Part shown: piece by piece, positions 1-7,499 of the stretch
How positions within the stretch are numbered: the first letter of the stretch is position 1
How the letters are laid out: each line of letters starts with the position of its first letter
Origin: JAHDVS01 sp964370985
GTDB taxonomy: Bacteria; Actinomycetota; Thermoleophilia; Gaiellales; Gaiellaceae
Direction of reading: 5' to 3'
Assembly: GCA_964370985.1 (NCBI GenBank)
Contig: CAYJLE010000001.1
Span: 186,001-250,000 of the forward strand
Length of the DNA stretch: 64,000 nt
The notes under the pieces: generated by a model
Database searches by the model: none
The model's input: the letters and a program-made list of their open reading frames with translations, nothing else
What the model was told of the DNA's origin: nothing
Translations under genes and position numbers: made by a program

Positions 1-456
1 GATCGCCTCCTCGTAGAAGCCGTCCGCGACGCCCCGGGGCAGCGAGCCGGAGAAGACGATGAACTCCGCGCCCCGCGTGAGGTAGGAGAGCTTCTCGCCC
101 AGCATCGCGAGCTCGTGCTCCTCGACCTCCGGCCCCCACTCGTTGATCTCCGTGTAGACGTTCGACGTCGGGTCGACGACCGCGGTGGACGTGCGGGACT
201 CGTCGCGGATCCGGACGAAGTCGTTCAGCAGGCCCTCGCTCGTCAGGCGCTCCACGATCTGCACACCCGTGCGGCCTCCGGCGAGGCCCGTGCACACGAC
301 GGGGACGCCGAGTCGTTTGAGGGCACGCGCCACGTTGATCCCCTTGCCGCCGGCGCTGGCCAGGCTCGTGCTCACGCGGTGCCGCTGGCCGAGTCGGAAG
401 CTCGGAACGAGCAGCGTGCGGTCGATCGCGGCGTTGAGCGTGACGGTGACGATCAT
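1..456 (-). CDS. 1-phosphofructokinase family hexose kinase (partial, C-terminus outside window)
   Basis: This is the N-terminal 152 codons of a PfkB-fold sugar kinase; the gene runs off the left edge. Translation starts MIVTVTLNAAIDRTL, the classic opening of the 1-phosphofructokinase/tagatose-6-phosphate kinase branch, followed by the substrate-binding GGKGINVARALKRLG motif and FSGSLPRGV. By family it phosphorylates a sugar phosphate with ATP in the cytosol; fructose-1-P is the usual substrate, but the substrate cannot be fixed from half a protein. The ATG at 456 overlaps the TGA of the upstream carboxypeptidase (ATGA, 453-456), so the two are probably translationally coupled. No PTS gene is visible on this side. 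Confidence 0.88.
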   Translation of the reverse strand, partial: MIVTVTLNAAIDRTLLVPSFRLGQRHRVSTSLASAGGKGINVARALKRLGVPVVCTGLAGGRTGVQIVERLTSEGLLNDFVRIRDESRTSTAVVDPTSNVYTEINEWGPEVEEHELAMLGEKLSYLTRGAEFIVFSGSLPRGVADGFYEEAI

Positions 457-1610
457 GGACTCAGCGCGAACCCCAGGATCGAGCCGAGGGCGTCGCGCGC
501 GTGGTCGAGCGCACGGTCAGCGTACCAGCGCGCGCGCCCGCCGAGGCCGGGCGCGTCGAGCGACTCGGCCGCGACGAGCGGCCGCGTGACGAGAACCCTG
601 TCGCCGTCCAGGATCTGGATCTCTCCGAGCTCCTGGCCCGCCTCGATCGGGAGCTCGACCATCGCGGGTGCGACCACCCGCTCGACCAGGGGATGCCCCA
701 CCTGGACGAGCGCGAGCACCGCGCCGGGGGCGACGAGGTGCAGACGGGCATCCGAGAACGGCACGAGCGCCTCCGCGTAGACGACGTCGCTGCGCACGAT
801 CGCGACCCGACGGTACTGGTCGAGCCCCCAGTCCAGGAGCTCGACGAGGTCGGCGTTGCGCTCGGCCCGGCTCGGGCCTCCGAGCAGGACGGCGTAGATC
901 GTGACGCCGTCGCGCCGGACGGCCGCGACCTCGCTCCACCCGGCGTCCCCCGTGTGTCCGGTCTTGACCCCGATCGTGCCCGGGTAGGAGAACAGCAGGT
1001 CGTTGCGGTTGACGAGCGTCCGCCCCGCGACCGTCGCCTCCTCGATCCGCACGATCCGCCGGATCAGCGGCTTGCGCATGGCGACGCGAGCGAGCTTGAA
1101 GAGGTCACGCGCCGACGAGTAGTTGCCGGGAGCGTCGAGGCCGTCCGGACGGCTGAAGTGCGTGTCGCGAAGCCCGAGCTCGGCCGCCCTTTCGTTCATC
1201 AACGCCACGAAGCGCGGAACCGACCCGTCGCCGACGTGCCAGGCCAGCGCGTAGGCGGCGTCGTTGGCGCTGTAGACGAGCAGCGCGGTCAGGAGCTCCC
1301 GCACGGTCAGTCGCTCGCCCGCACGCAACCCGATCGACGACTCGCCGACCGTCGGCGCGGGGCCTCCGACCCGCACGACGTCCGACGGCCGGGCGTACTC
1401 GAGCACGACCAGCGCGGTCATGATCTTGGTGATGCTCGCGATCGGGAGCCGCTCCGTGTCGCTCTCCGCGAGCAGCACGACGCCGTTCGCGCCGTTGCCG
1501 ACCAGGACCGAGGCAGCCTCGACCGTCGGCGGCGGCCCCGCCGTGGCCACGGCAGCGGCCGCGAGGAGAGCGGCACCGGCCGCGGCGAGGAGACCCAACC
1601 GGCGGGGCAC
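453..1610 (-). CDS. D-alanyl-D-alanine carboxypeptidase (PBP5-like, peptidase family S11)
   Basis: A 385-residue exported penicillin-binding protein that should trim the terminal D-Ala from peptidoglycan stem peptides. An N-terminal hydrophobic stretch (about residues 5-24) acts as signal peptide or anchor. The three S11 active-site motifs are present: SITK (Ser59-Lys62), SAN (114-116) and KTG (216-218). A C-terminal region of about 130 residues follows, and the last 40 residues include a weakly amphipathic segment, as in DacA-type proteins. The start is GTG at 1610, 10 bases below a TATAGG -10-like box, so the mRNA may be leaderless. The stop overlaps the start of the following sugar kinase. 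Confidence 0.9.
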   Translation of the reverse strand: MPRRLGLLAAAGAALLAAAAVATAGPPPTVEAASVLVGNGANGVVLLAESDTERLPIASITKIMTALVVLEYARPSDVVRVGGPAPTVGESSIGLRAGERLTVRELLTALLVYSANDAAYALAWHVGDGSVPRFVALMNERAAELGLRDTHFSRPDGLDAPGNYSSARDLFKLARVAMRKPLIRRIVRIEEATVAGRTLVNRNDLLFSYPGTIGVKTGHTGDAGWSEVAAVRRDGVTIYAVLLGGPSRAERNADLVELLDWGLDQYRRVAIVRSDVVYAEALVPFSDARLHLVAPGAVLALVQVGHPLVERVVAPAMVELPIEAGQELGEIQILDGDRVLVTRPLVAAESLDAPGLGGRARWYADRALDHARDALGSILGFALSP

Positions 1611-1619
1611 GGGCGCAAG

Positions 1620-1627
1620 CCTATACT
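1620..1627. promoter_or_regulatory. Overlapping bidirectional -10 element
   Basis: The 8-bp core reads TATACT on the plus strand (1622-1627) and TATAGG on the minus strand (1625-1620). The plus gene starts 6 bases downstream at 1634 and the minus gene 9 bases downstream at 1610, so one nearly symmetric element may drive two leaderless transcripts. No convincing -35 boxes were seen. Confidence 0.5.
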
Positions 1628-1633
1628 CCGCCC

Positions 1634-1963
1634 ATGGCGCCGGTTGAGGGCGAGCGGACGCCCGCTAACGTCACCGGGGTGGAGCGCACGCTCGAAGTGC
1701 GCGTCGGCTCGCTCGGGGGTTTCGAGCTGCGCCCGACCCGCCTGTTCGTCTGGAAGGGGGAGGAGCGCGAGGAGGCGCAGAAGCTGGTCTCGTTCGGCTC
1801 GCAGCCGGCCGCGCTCGACTACCCGAGGCGTGAGAGCACGCTGCGCGCCGGCCACGTCGAGGTGCGCACGCTCGGGAACCCGCTCATGACGATCGCGCTG
1901 GCCGGCGTGATCGCGCTGCGCAACTGGGCGAACGCGCCCGAGGAGCCGCCGCGCGGCGGCTGA
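1634..1963 (+). CDS. Hypothetical protein, 109 aa
   Basis: I do not recognise this protein. It is a small soluble, mixed-charge protein with a central basic/acidic segment (WKGEEREEAQKLVSF) and a hydrophobic stretch LMTIALAGVIAL (about residues 84-95) that is too short for a confident membrane span. The ATG lies 6 bases after a TATACT box, consistent with a leaderless transcript, and codon use looks coding (strong G/C at third positions). It diverges from the D,D-carboxypeptidase gene and ends 10 bases before the convergent LysM gene. Confidence 0.6.
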   Translation: MAPVEGERTPANVTGVERTLEVRVGSLGGFELRPTRLFVWKGEEREEAQKLVSFGSQPAALDYPRRESTLRAGHVEVRTLGNPLMTIALAGVIALRNWANAPEEPPRGG

Positions 1964-1973
1964 GCCTGAGCCG

Positions 1974-2315
1974 TCAGGCGACGCGCAGGCGCTGGCCGGG
2001 CGAGAGCGCGAGCGGGTCGACGCCCGGGTTCAGCTCGAGCAGGGCATCGACCGTCGTCGAGAAGCGCGTGGCGATCGCCTCCAGGGTGTCGCCGGCCTTC
2101 ACCCGGTAGAACTGCTCCTCCGCCGGCTCGGTCGTGCCGGGCTCGACCGGCTCGGTCGTCAGCGGCACCGAGGACACCGGCTCGGCCGCGGTCACCGTGC
2201 TCGCGTCCGAGCCCCCGTCGAGACCGCGGTCGACGAGCACGACCAGGGCGCCGGCCGCCGCGAGGAACGCGAGCGGGGCGACGACGCGGGCGAGCCAGAC
2301 GCGCAGAGTCTCCAT
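1974..2315 (-). CDS. LysM domain membrane-anchored protein
   Basis: A 113-residue protein with one N-terminal membrane segment (about residues 10-28, VVAPLAFLAAAGALVVLV), a Ser/Thr/Pro/Glu-rich linker, and a C-terminal LysM module (about residues 68-112; YRVKAGDTLEAIATRF ... NPGVDPLALSPGQRLRV). LysM binds N-acetylglucosamine polymers, so this is probably a cell-wall-bound anchor without its own enzymatic domain. It starts 3 bases after the pyrF stop on the same strand and is probably co-transcribed with it. Confidence 0.83.
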   Translation of the reverse strand: METLRVWLARVVAPLAFLAAAGALVVLVDRGLDGGSDASTVTAAEPVSSVPLTTEPVEPGTTEPAEEQFYRVKAGDTLEAIATRFSTTVDALLELNPGVDPLALSPGQRLRVA

Positions 2316-2318
2316 CAG

Positions 2319-3254
2319 CTACCAGCCCGACGCGGTCCACACGTCGCGCTGGAGGTGCGCGGCGGCCTGGGCTGCGGCGTTCCGCCAGTCCTTGCCGGTG
2401 GTGCGGAAGGCGTACAGGATCGCGCGAGAGACGGGGACGAGGGCGCTCGCGGGGCCGCTCGTGAACGCGCGCGCGACGTCGGCGGGGCCGGCCCCCTGGG
2501 CGCCGACGCCGGGCAGGAGCAGCACCGCGCGCGGCAGGAGCCGTCTGGCCTCGCCGATCGCACGCGGGTAGGTGGCGCCGACGACCGCGCCCACGCTCGA
2601 CAGGCCCCGCTCACCGACGAGTTCTTCCCCCCAGTGCCCGACGAGCTCCGCGACGTGGTGCCAGAGCGGGCGTCCGTCCGAGAGCGCGGCGTCCTGGATG
2701 TCGACGCTGCCCGAGTTGGAGGTCTTGACGAGGCAGAACACCCCGGCGCCGGAGCGGCGGCACGCGGCCAGGAACGGTTCGAGCGAGTCCTGCCCGAGGT
2801 AGGGGTTGACGGTGAGCGCGTCCGCAAGGGGCGGCCGACCGTCCCTCGGCTCGAGGTAGGCGGCCGCGTAGGCCCGGGCGGTCGAGCCGATGTCCCCGCG
2901 CTTCCCGTCGGCCAGGACGAGCAGGCCGGCCGAGCGCGCGTAGGCGCAGACCTGGTCGAGCGCGGCGAACCCGGGGGCGCCGAGCGCCTCGAAGAACGCG
3001 AGCTGCGGCTTGACCGCCACGACGTAGGGGGCGACCGCGTCGACGATGCCCCGGCAGAAGCGCTCGCAGGCGTCCGCTGCGGCCTCCTGCCCGCCCGTGT
3101 GCGTGGGGCCGCGGAGCTCGAGCGGCAGGAGCTCCGGCCGCGGGTCGAGCCCGACGACGAGCTGGCTTCGCTTGCGCTCGACCGGCTCCGCGAGCCGGTC
3201 CGCGAAGAACGAGGTCGAGGGGGTGACCGGTCGCGCCGTGAGCTCGTTCGCCAT
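2319..3254 (-). CDS. pyrF: Orotidine 5'-phosphate decarboxylase (type 2)
   Basis: Catalyses the last step of UMP synthesis, decarboxylation of OMP. The 311-residue length and the early signature QLVVGLDPRPELLP match the longer mycobacterial-type (PyrF type 2) branch. The catalytic DxKxxDIxxT loop is intact as DGKRGDIGST (Asp116, Lys118, Asp121), and the phosphate-binding segment LLPGVGAQGAGP lies near the C-terminus. A TAGCCT -10 box (3271-3266) sits 11 bases before the ATG, giving a very short or absent leader. pyrE is 2.5 kb away in a separate unit, so the pyrimidine genes are not in one operon here. Confidence 0.95.
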   Translation of the reverse strand: MANELTARPVTPSTSFFADRLAEPVERKRSQLVVGLDPRPELLPLELRGPTHTGGQEAAADACERFCRGIVDAVAPYVVAVKPQLAFFEALGAPGFAALDQVCAYARSAGLLVLADGKRGDIGSTARAYAAAYLEPRDGRPPLADALTVNPYLGQDSLEPFLAACRRSGAGVFCLVKTSNSGSVDIQDAALSDGRPLWHHVAELVGHWGEELVGERGLSSVGAVVGATYPRAIGEARRLLPRAVLLLPGVGAQGAGPADVARAFTSGPASALVPVSRAILYAFRTTGKDWRNAAAQAAAHLQRDVWTASGW

Positions 3255-3330
3255 CTGGTGCGCGTAGGCTAGCGCCCTCGTCGGATCGGGCGACCGCGAC
3301 CGCCTTCGTGATCGACCGGAATCCCCGGGC

Positions 3331-3354
3331 GGGCGGGTCAGGACCCGCCCCTAC
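3331..3354. repeat. GGGCGGGTC palindrome, copy 1 (gene 3' end)
   Basis: Arms GGGCGGGTC (3331-3339) and GACCCGCCC (3342-3350) are separated by AG and followed by CTAC. The minus-strand protease gene uses the CTA at 3351-3353 as its TAG stop, so the repeat abuts the stop codon. Related copies occur at 49908-49935 and 59134-59157, with variants at 54011-54296. Confidence 0.8.
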
Positions 3355-5198
3355 TGATAGAAGGAGCGCCAGGCCGACCAGTGGAAGCCCACCGGGCAGG
3401 AGCCCGCGGCGCGGTCCGCCCGGCAGCGGGGCTCGCTCCGGTAGACGTTGCCGCGGCCATCGACGGCGAAGAGCACGGTCGCGTCCCCGCCTCCGACCTC
3501 CGACCACTGTGCCGCCGTCAGAGAGACGAGCCCGTCCATGTACGGACCCGTCGTCTCTCGCCAGTAGCCGTGGGCAACCGCGTCCGGCGTCGCCGCCGCT
3601 TCGCTCGCGACGAGAGGCGCGTAGAGGCGGATGTCCGCGTTCCGCCAGCCCGGCCAGCGACCCTGCCACTCCTGCGTCCAGACCACGTCGTTCCTGAGCG
3701 CGAACGCCCGCAGAATCCCGAAGCGATCGCGCGTCAGGTCGACGTCGTCGGCCTCCGCGAGGAAACTCCCGCGACGGAAGCCGTCACCCCAGGCGCTGCC
3801 CTTCTGCACGAACTGGTACACGAGCCGCGACCGGTTGCGCAGGAGGACGGTGCGCCGCCCGTCATCGAGCGTCGCCGCCGCGACGCTCCTCCAGCCGCTC
3901 CCGGGAAGCTTGAGCCACTTCCCCCACCCGGACACCGTGGAGGCACGGGCACGCCGGTGGGCCTTCCCTTTCGACGTGACCGCGACGAGCTCGTTCATCG
4001 CCCCCTCCACGGCGTCGACGTCCCGGAAGCCCGAGACCCCGGGCGGCGCGTCCATCACCTCCCAGTCGTCCGCCCCGTTCGCGTCTCGCACGAGCAGCCG
4101 CCCGGCCCCGTCGACCGCGACCAGGGTGGCTCCGCGCTGCCCCGCCAGCACGGTCAGCGCCCGCGGCGCGGTGAGCGGCGCGAACGGCCCGAACGCGGAG
4201 AAGGCGTCGTCGAGGCTCGAGCCCTGGCGCGTGCGCGACACCACCCGATCGCCGTCACGGTCGGCGACGAACACGCGGCTCACCGGGCCTGCCGCCCCGC
4301 CCGCCGTCGCGGCGAGCGGCGCGACCGCGACGTCCGCCGCCGCCAGGGGGGCGTGGACGAAGGTCTGCGCCGCGGGACCGAAGTTGAGGAGGTACTCGGT
4401 GGCGGGGCCCGGATACGTGCAACCGCTGACGACGTTCGCCGAGCGATCCACCGAAGAGCCGCCGCCGAAAGTCACGCCGGCGATCCGGTAGCTGCCGCCG
4501 GACTGGTAGAGGAGCGGCGAGCCCGAGTTGCCCCCCACCGCGTCGCAGGTGTGGAAGAGCAGACCGGCGTCGTTCCTGACGATCGTGCACTGGGGGTCGA
4601 CGAGCCCTTCGTCCCACCAGACGTTCTGGCCGCCCTGGCAGAACGGGTTCTGGCAGGGCGCCCCGGGCGGTCGCGGGCTCGGCTGCACCCGCGCCAGGTC
4701 GCGCGCGTACCCGGCCGACTGCACCGAGAACGGCGCGGACGGGACGCTCCCGAGCTCGATCGACGGAAACTCGGTCACGGGCGACGCGAGGTGACCGATG
4801 CCCCAGTCGTGACGGGCCTCGTCCTCCCACCACGGGCCCGACCACTGGAGCCGCGCCCGCGAGCCGACGACCACGCGGTCGACCTGGACGAATCTGGCTG
4901 CCGCTGCCGGGTTGAAGTTCGGCACGAAGTAGAGGCCCCCCTGCCACGCGCCGCTGTCCGTCCAGGTGAAGCAGTGGGCCGCGGCAACTATGTGATCCGG
5001 GTCGATCAGCGTCGCGGTGCAGCCGTTGTCGAGGTAGCCCACGGCCCCCCACGGGAGCGCGGTCGTGGCCGGGAGCGGGTAGCGGTCGTCCTGCCCGGAG
5101 AACGTGTTGCAGAAGACCTCGGCGAACCCGGCGGAGCCGGAGCCGGCAAGGAAGACGACAGCGAGCAACGGGACGAGCCGCCGAGCCCCGGGGATCAT
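3351..5198 (-). CDS. Secreted trypsin-like serine protease with C-terminal repeat-type domain
   Basis: A 615-residue exported protein. The ATG at 5198 is preceded by a strong ribosome site (GGAGGGGGAG) and opens a clean signal peptide (MIPGARRLVPLLAVVFLAGS). The chymotrypsin-fold triad is complete: His75 in VAAAHCF, Asp131 in RHDWGIG, Ser225 in GGNSGSP. Paired cysteines around His75 and Ser225 suggest disulphides. Residues from about 280 to the end hold repeated short segments (VAVDGAGRL, AVTSKGKAHR, FAVDGRGNVYRS) resembling a beta-propeller or tachylectin-like sheet domain, whose ligand is unknown. The stop codon lies in a GGGCGGGTC palindrome. Confidence 0.85.
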   Translation of the reverse strand: MIPGARRLVPLLAVVFLAGSGSAGFAEVFCNTFSGQDDRYPLPATTALPWGAVGYLDNGCTATLIDPDHIVAAAHCFTWTDSGAWQGGLYFVPNFNPAAAARFVQVDRVVVGSRARLQWSGPWWEDEARHDWGIGHLASPVTEFPSIELGSVPSAPFSVQSAGYARDLARVQPSPRPPGAPCQNPFCQGGQNVWWDEGLVDPQCTIVRNDAGLLFHTCDAVGGNSGSPLLYQSGGSYRIAGVTFGGGSSVDRSANVVSGCTYPGPATEYLLNFGPAAQTFVHAPLAAADVAVAPLAATAGGAAGPVSRVFVADRDGDRVVSRTRQGSSLDDAFSAFGPFAPLTAPRALTVLAGQRGATLVAVDGAGRLLVRDANGADDWEVMDAPPGVSGFRDVDAVEGAMNELVAVTSKGKAHRRARASTVSGWGKWLKLPGSGWRSVAAATLDDGRRTVLLRNRSRLVYQFVQKGSAWGDGFRRGSFLAEADDVDLTRDRFGILRAFALRNDVVWTQEWQGRWPGWRNADIRLYAPLVASEAAATPDAVAHGYWRETTGPYMDGLVSLTAAQWSEVGGGDATVLFAVDGRGNVYRSEPRCRADRAAGSCPVGFHWSAWRSFYQ

Positions 5199-5226
5199 GA
5201 CTCCCCCTCCGTCGGTAAGGAACCGA

Positions 5227-5232
5227 AGCCTA
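5227..5232 (-). promoter_or_regulatory. -10 box of the protease gene
   Basis: TAGGCT on the minus strand (5232-5227) would start transcription near 5221 and give a leader of about 23 nt carrying the GGAGGGGGAG ribosome site. This gene is therefore leadered, unlike many neighbours. Confidence 0.4.
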
Positions 5233-5258
5233 CCAGACCGGCAGCCGCCCGAAACGGC

Positions 5259-5284
5259 GCGGGGGCCGCGAACGCGGCCCCCGC
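5259..5284 (-). terminator. GC-rich hairpin downstream of the HU gene
   Basis: Perfect 11-bp stem GCGGGGGCCGC / GCGGCCCCCGC with a 4-nt loop, 30 bases past the HU stop. There is no U-tract, so it may be a transcript-end stabiliser rather than an efficient intrinsic terminator. Confidence 0.5.
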
Positions 5285-5313
5285 CGCCCCGCAACGCCCC
5301 GCGCGGGCGCGCG

Positions 5314-5598
5314 CTAGCGGGCGTCCGCCTTGAGCGCGCTGCCGGCCGAGAACTTCGGCACGGTTGCGGCCGGGATCTGCACCTTCTCGCTCGGGTTGCG
5401 CGGGTTGACGCCGACGCGCGCGGCACGCTGCTGCGTCGAGAACTTGCCGAATCCGGTGAACGTGACCGCGTCACCCCGCTTCAGGGCATCCTGGATCGTC
5501 TCGAGGAACGCGTCGACCGCCTCGGCGGCCGCACGCTTGGAGAGCCCCGTCCTGTCCGCCACCTCATCGATGAAATCTGCCTTGGTCACTGCCCCCAC
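5314..5598 (-). CDS. hup: HU-family DNA-binding protein
   Basis: A nucleoid-associated histone-like protein of 94 residues, the normal HU length without the long Lys/Ala-rich tail of mycobacterial HupB. The sequence is diagnostic: TKADFIDEVA...GLSKRAAAEAVDAFLETI, then the GFGKFSTQQRAARVGVNPRNP strand-arm region that intercalates DNA. The start is GTG at 5598 or GTG at 5589 (VTKADF); the second fits the family N-terminus better, while the GAGGGGAG ribosome site lies close upstream of both. It has a well-formed promoter at 5644-5672, consistent with strong expression. Confidence 0.92.
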   Translation of the reverse strand: MGAVTKADFIDEVADRTGLSKRAAAEAVDAFLETIQDALKRGDAVTFTGFGKFSTQQRAARVGVNPRNPSEKVQIPAATVPKFSAGSALKADAR

Positions 5599-5643
5599 AC
5601 TCCCCTCGTCGTCGACGGTTCACGGCGCTGCGAACGTGCGGGC

Positions 5644-5672
5644 AGCCTACCAGGAGGGTCGGATTGTCTCAA
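5644..5672 (-). promoter_or_regulatory. Sigma-70-type promoter of the HU gene
   Basis: Minus strand: TTGAGA (-35, 5672-5667), exactly 17 bp spacer, TAGGCT (-10, 5649-5644). The -35 overlaps the pyrE stop codon. The predicted leader is about 40 nt. Confidence 0.65.
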
Positions 5673-6226
5673 CCATGCGGGTTTGCGGGCATTTTCCCCG
5701 GCCCGAGCAGTTCGCGAGCCGAAAACAGGGCAACGAGGCGAACACCGGCCGCCTCGAGGGCCTCCCGGCCACCCTCCTCACGGTCGACCACGCACACCGC
5801 GGTCTTGCACTCGAGGCCGGCCGCGCGCAGCGCCCCGATCGCGTCCGCGGCGGCCCCGCCGCTCGTCACGACGTCCTCGACCAGGCACACGAGCTCGCCC
5901 TGCTCGTACACGCCCTCGACGGCACGATCGGTGCCGTAGCCCTTGCTCGCCTTCCGCACGATCAGGAACGGCAGGCCGCCGCTGAGGGAGGCCGCGGCGG
6001 CGAGCGCGACGGCGCCGAGCTCCGGCCCGGCGAGCCGTGCCGCCGCCGGCTCCTCCCGGGCCACGTGCTCGGCGAGCAGCGCGCCGATCGGCCCGAGCAG
6101 CTCGGGGCGCGTCTCGAAACGGTACTTGTCCAGGTAGTAGCGCGAGCGGCGGCCCGAGCGCAGGACGAAGTCGCCCTCGAGGTAGGCGTGCTCGCGGATC
6201 AGCGAAGCCAGCGCGACGCGGTCCAC
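5669..6226 (-). CDS. pyrE: Orotate phosphoribosyltransferase
   Basis: Transfers phosphoribose from PRPP to orotate to give OMP, the substrate of PyrF. The 185-residue sequence has the family core YYLDKYRFETRPELL, the flexible-loop lysines in VRKASKGYGT (90-99) and the PRPP-binding motif VCLVEDVVTSGG (113-124). It is the last gene of the minus-strand run beginning with murI; its GTG start follows the small upstream gene's stop by one base. The stop lies inside the HU promoter. Confidence 0.94.
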   Translation of the reverse strand: MDRVALASLIREHAYLEGDFVLRSGRRSRYYLDKYRFETRPELLGPIGALLAEHVAREEPAAARLAGPELGAVALAAAASLSGGLPFLIVRKASKGYGTDRAVEGVYEQGELVCLVEDVVTSGGAAADAIGALRAAGLECKTAVCVVDREEGGREALEAAGVRLVALFSARELLGPGKMPANPHG

Positions 6227-6227
6227 G

Positions 6228-6440
6228 CTACGGCAACGAGCCGCGAGCGGCGAACAGCACGTCGTGCGCGAGCGGGAGCAGGCGGTCGGCCTCGAGAGCG
6301 CCCTGCTCGAGCGAGATCATCGAGCCGTCCGCGAAGTAGAGGTCGACCCGCTCACGCCGGCGCGCGCCCCGCCGGCGCCACACCGCGGCGCCCGCGAGCG
6401 CGAGGCCTGCGACGAGGAAGACCGTCCTACGCCTCGCCAT
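6228..6440 (-). CDS. Small membrane protein, 70 aa, unknown function
   Basis: I do not recognise this protein. It begins MARRRTVFLVAGLALAGAAVW, a positively charged N-terminus followed by one predicted membrane span, then an RRRGARRRER basic patch and a soluble tail with SMISLEQGALEADRLLPLAHDVL. It overlaps the end of the RdgB/roadblock gene by 14 bases and precedes pyrE by one base, so it is probably expressed in that operon. Its next-door position to a roadblock domain could mean it is that domain's membrane partner, but that is inference. Confidence 0.62.
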   Translation of the reverse strand: MARRRTVFLVAGLALAGAAVWRRRGARRRERVDLYFADGSMISLEQGALEADRLLPLAHDVLFAARGSLP

Positions 6441-7497
6441 CCCCGGCACCCTTCCCGTTCGCTTCCGGCTCCTCGGCCGCTGCCTTCCTGGAGCCGGCGC
6501 GCGCTTTCGGCTTGGGCGCCAGCTCCTCCCCGACCACGTGGCGCAGGCACGTCTTGAGGTCGTAGAAGACAAGCCCCGCGGTCGGTTCCGGCACGGTGAC
6601 GGCGGCGACCATCCGCTCGGCGTCGCGCACGACGAACACGCAACCGTCCGGCGTGACCGCCTGGAGCTGCACGAGCGGCTCCCGCGCGTCCTCGCCGCCC
6701 ATCGCCTTCTCGGCCGAGCCGAGCAGCTCGCGGGCCGCGCCCGCCATCGCACCGGCGCGAGCGGGGTCGGAGACCGTGCTCGCCACGACGGCGCCTCGCT
6801 CGTCGACGAGAACGGCGCTCTCGATCTGAGACGAGATCTCGATCAGATCGGCGAGCGCCTGGGCGGCTTCCATCGGCGGGCACGCTACCACACGCGTCAT
6901 GGCCCGGCCGGCTGGGCCCGAGCCCGCTTCGAGAGCGGCGCGGAGCGCCCGCGCGGCACGCGCACGGTGGCTCGAGGCGGCCTTCCAGGCGTCGCCGAGC
7001 ACGCCGACGGTCTCCGTCTCGCCGTCCGGGACGAACGCCGGGTCGTAGCCGAAACCGCCCGTGCCGCGCGGCTCGCGGGCGATCGCGCCCTCGAGCGTTC
7101 CACGCGCCGACAGCTCGCGGCCGTCGGCAGCGACGAGCGCGAGCTCGCAGACGTAGCGCGCCCGCCGGCCAGGCCCGGCGGTGTCGCGAAGGTCGTGCAG
7201 CAGCCGCACGAGGTTCGCCTCGTCGGACGCGCCCTCACCCGCGTAGCGGGCCGAGCGCACCCCGGGCGCGCCGGCGAGCCCGTCGACCTCGAGCCCCGAG
7301 TCTTCCCCGAGCACCCACGCGTCGGCGGGCGCGCGGGTGCGGCCCCAGAGCGCCTTCGCCCGGGCGTTCTCGGCGAACGTCTCGCCGGTCTCCTCGGGGA
7401 TCCCGGCGGTGTCGAGCGGGTCGAGCTCCCATCCGGGCAGGAGGGCCCGCAGCTCGCGCAGCTTTCCCGGGTTGCCTGACGCGAGCGCGACCCGCAC
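6427..7497 (-). CDS. rdgB: RdgB/HAM1-type XTP/dITP diphosphatase fused in frame to a roadblock/LC7 domain
   Basis: Residues 1-200 are a complete house-cleaning nucleotidase (VALASGNPGKLRELRALL, TFAENARAKA, VLGEDSGLEVDGL, GGFGYDPAFVP), which hydrolyses XTP, dITP and ITP to monophosphates. With no stop codon, the reading frame continues into about 150 residues resembling a roadblock/LC7 domain (MEAAQALADLIEISSQIESAVLVDERGAVVAST), the fold used with small GTPases in bacterial polarity modules. A TAGCGT box at 6887-6882 lies 8 bases before an in-frame ATG at 6873, so the roadblock part may also, or only, be made separately (6427-6873, 148 aa). A basic, glycine-rich tail follows. The start is GTG. 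Confidence 0.85.
   Translation of the reverse strand: MRVALASGNPGKLRELRALLPGWELDPLDTAGIPEETGETFAENARAKALWGRTRAPADAWVLGEDSGLEVDGLAGAPGVRSARYAGEGASDEANLVRLLHDLRDTAGPGRRARYVCELALVAADGRELSARGTLEGAIAREPRGTGGFGYDPAFVPDGETETVGVLGDAWKAASSHRARAARALRAALEAGSGPAGRAMTRVVACPPMEAAQALADLIEISSQIESAVLVDERGAVVASTVSDPARAGAMAGAARELLGSAEKAMGGEDAREPLVQLQAVTPDGCVFVVRDAERMVAAVTVPEPTAGLVFYDLKTCLRHVVGEELAPKPKARAGSRKAAAEEPEANGKGAGDGEA
6882..6887 (-). promoter_or_regulatory. Internal -10 box ahead of the roadblock domain
   Basis: Minus-strand TAGCGT followed after 8 bases by ATG 6873, the spacing seen at other leaderless genes in the window. It supports independent expression of the roadblock domain. Confidence 0.4.
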
Positions 7498-7499
7498 GC

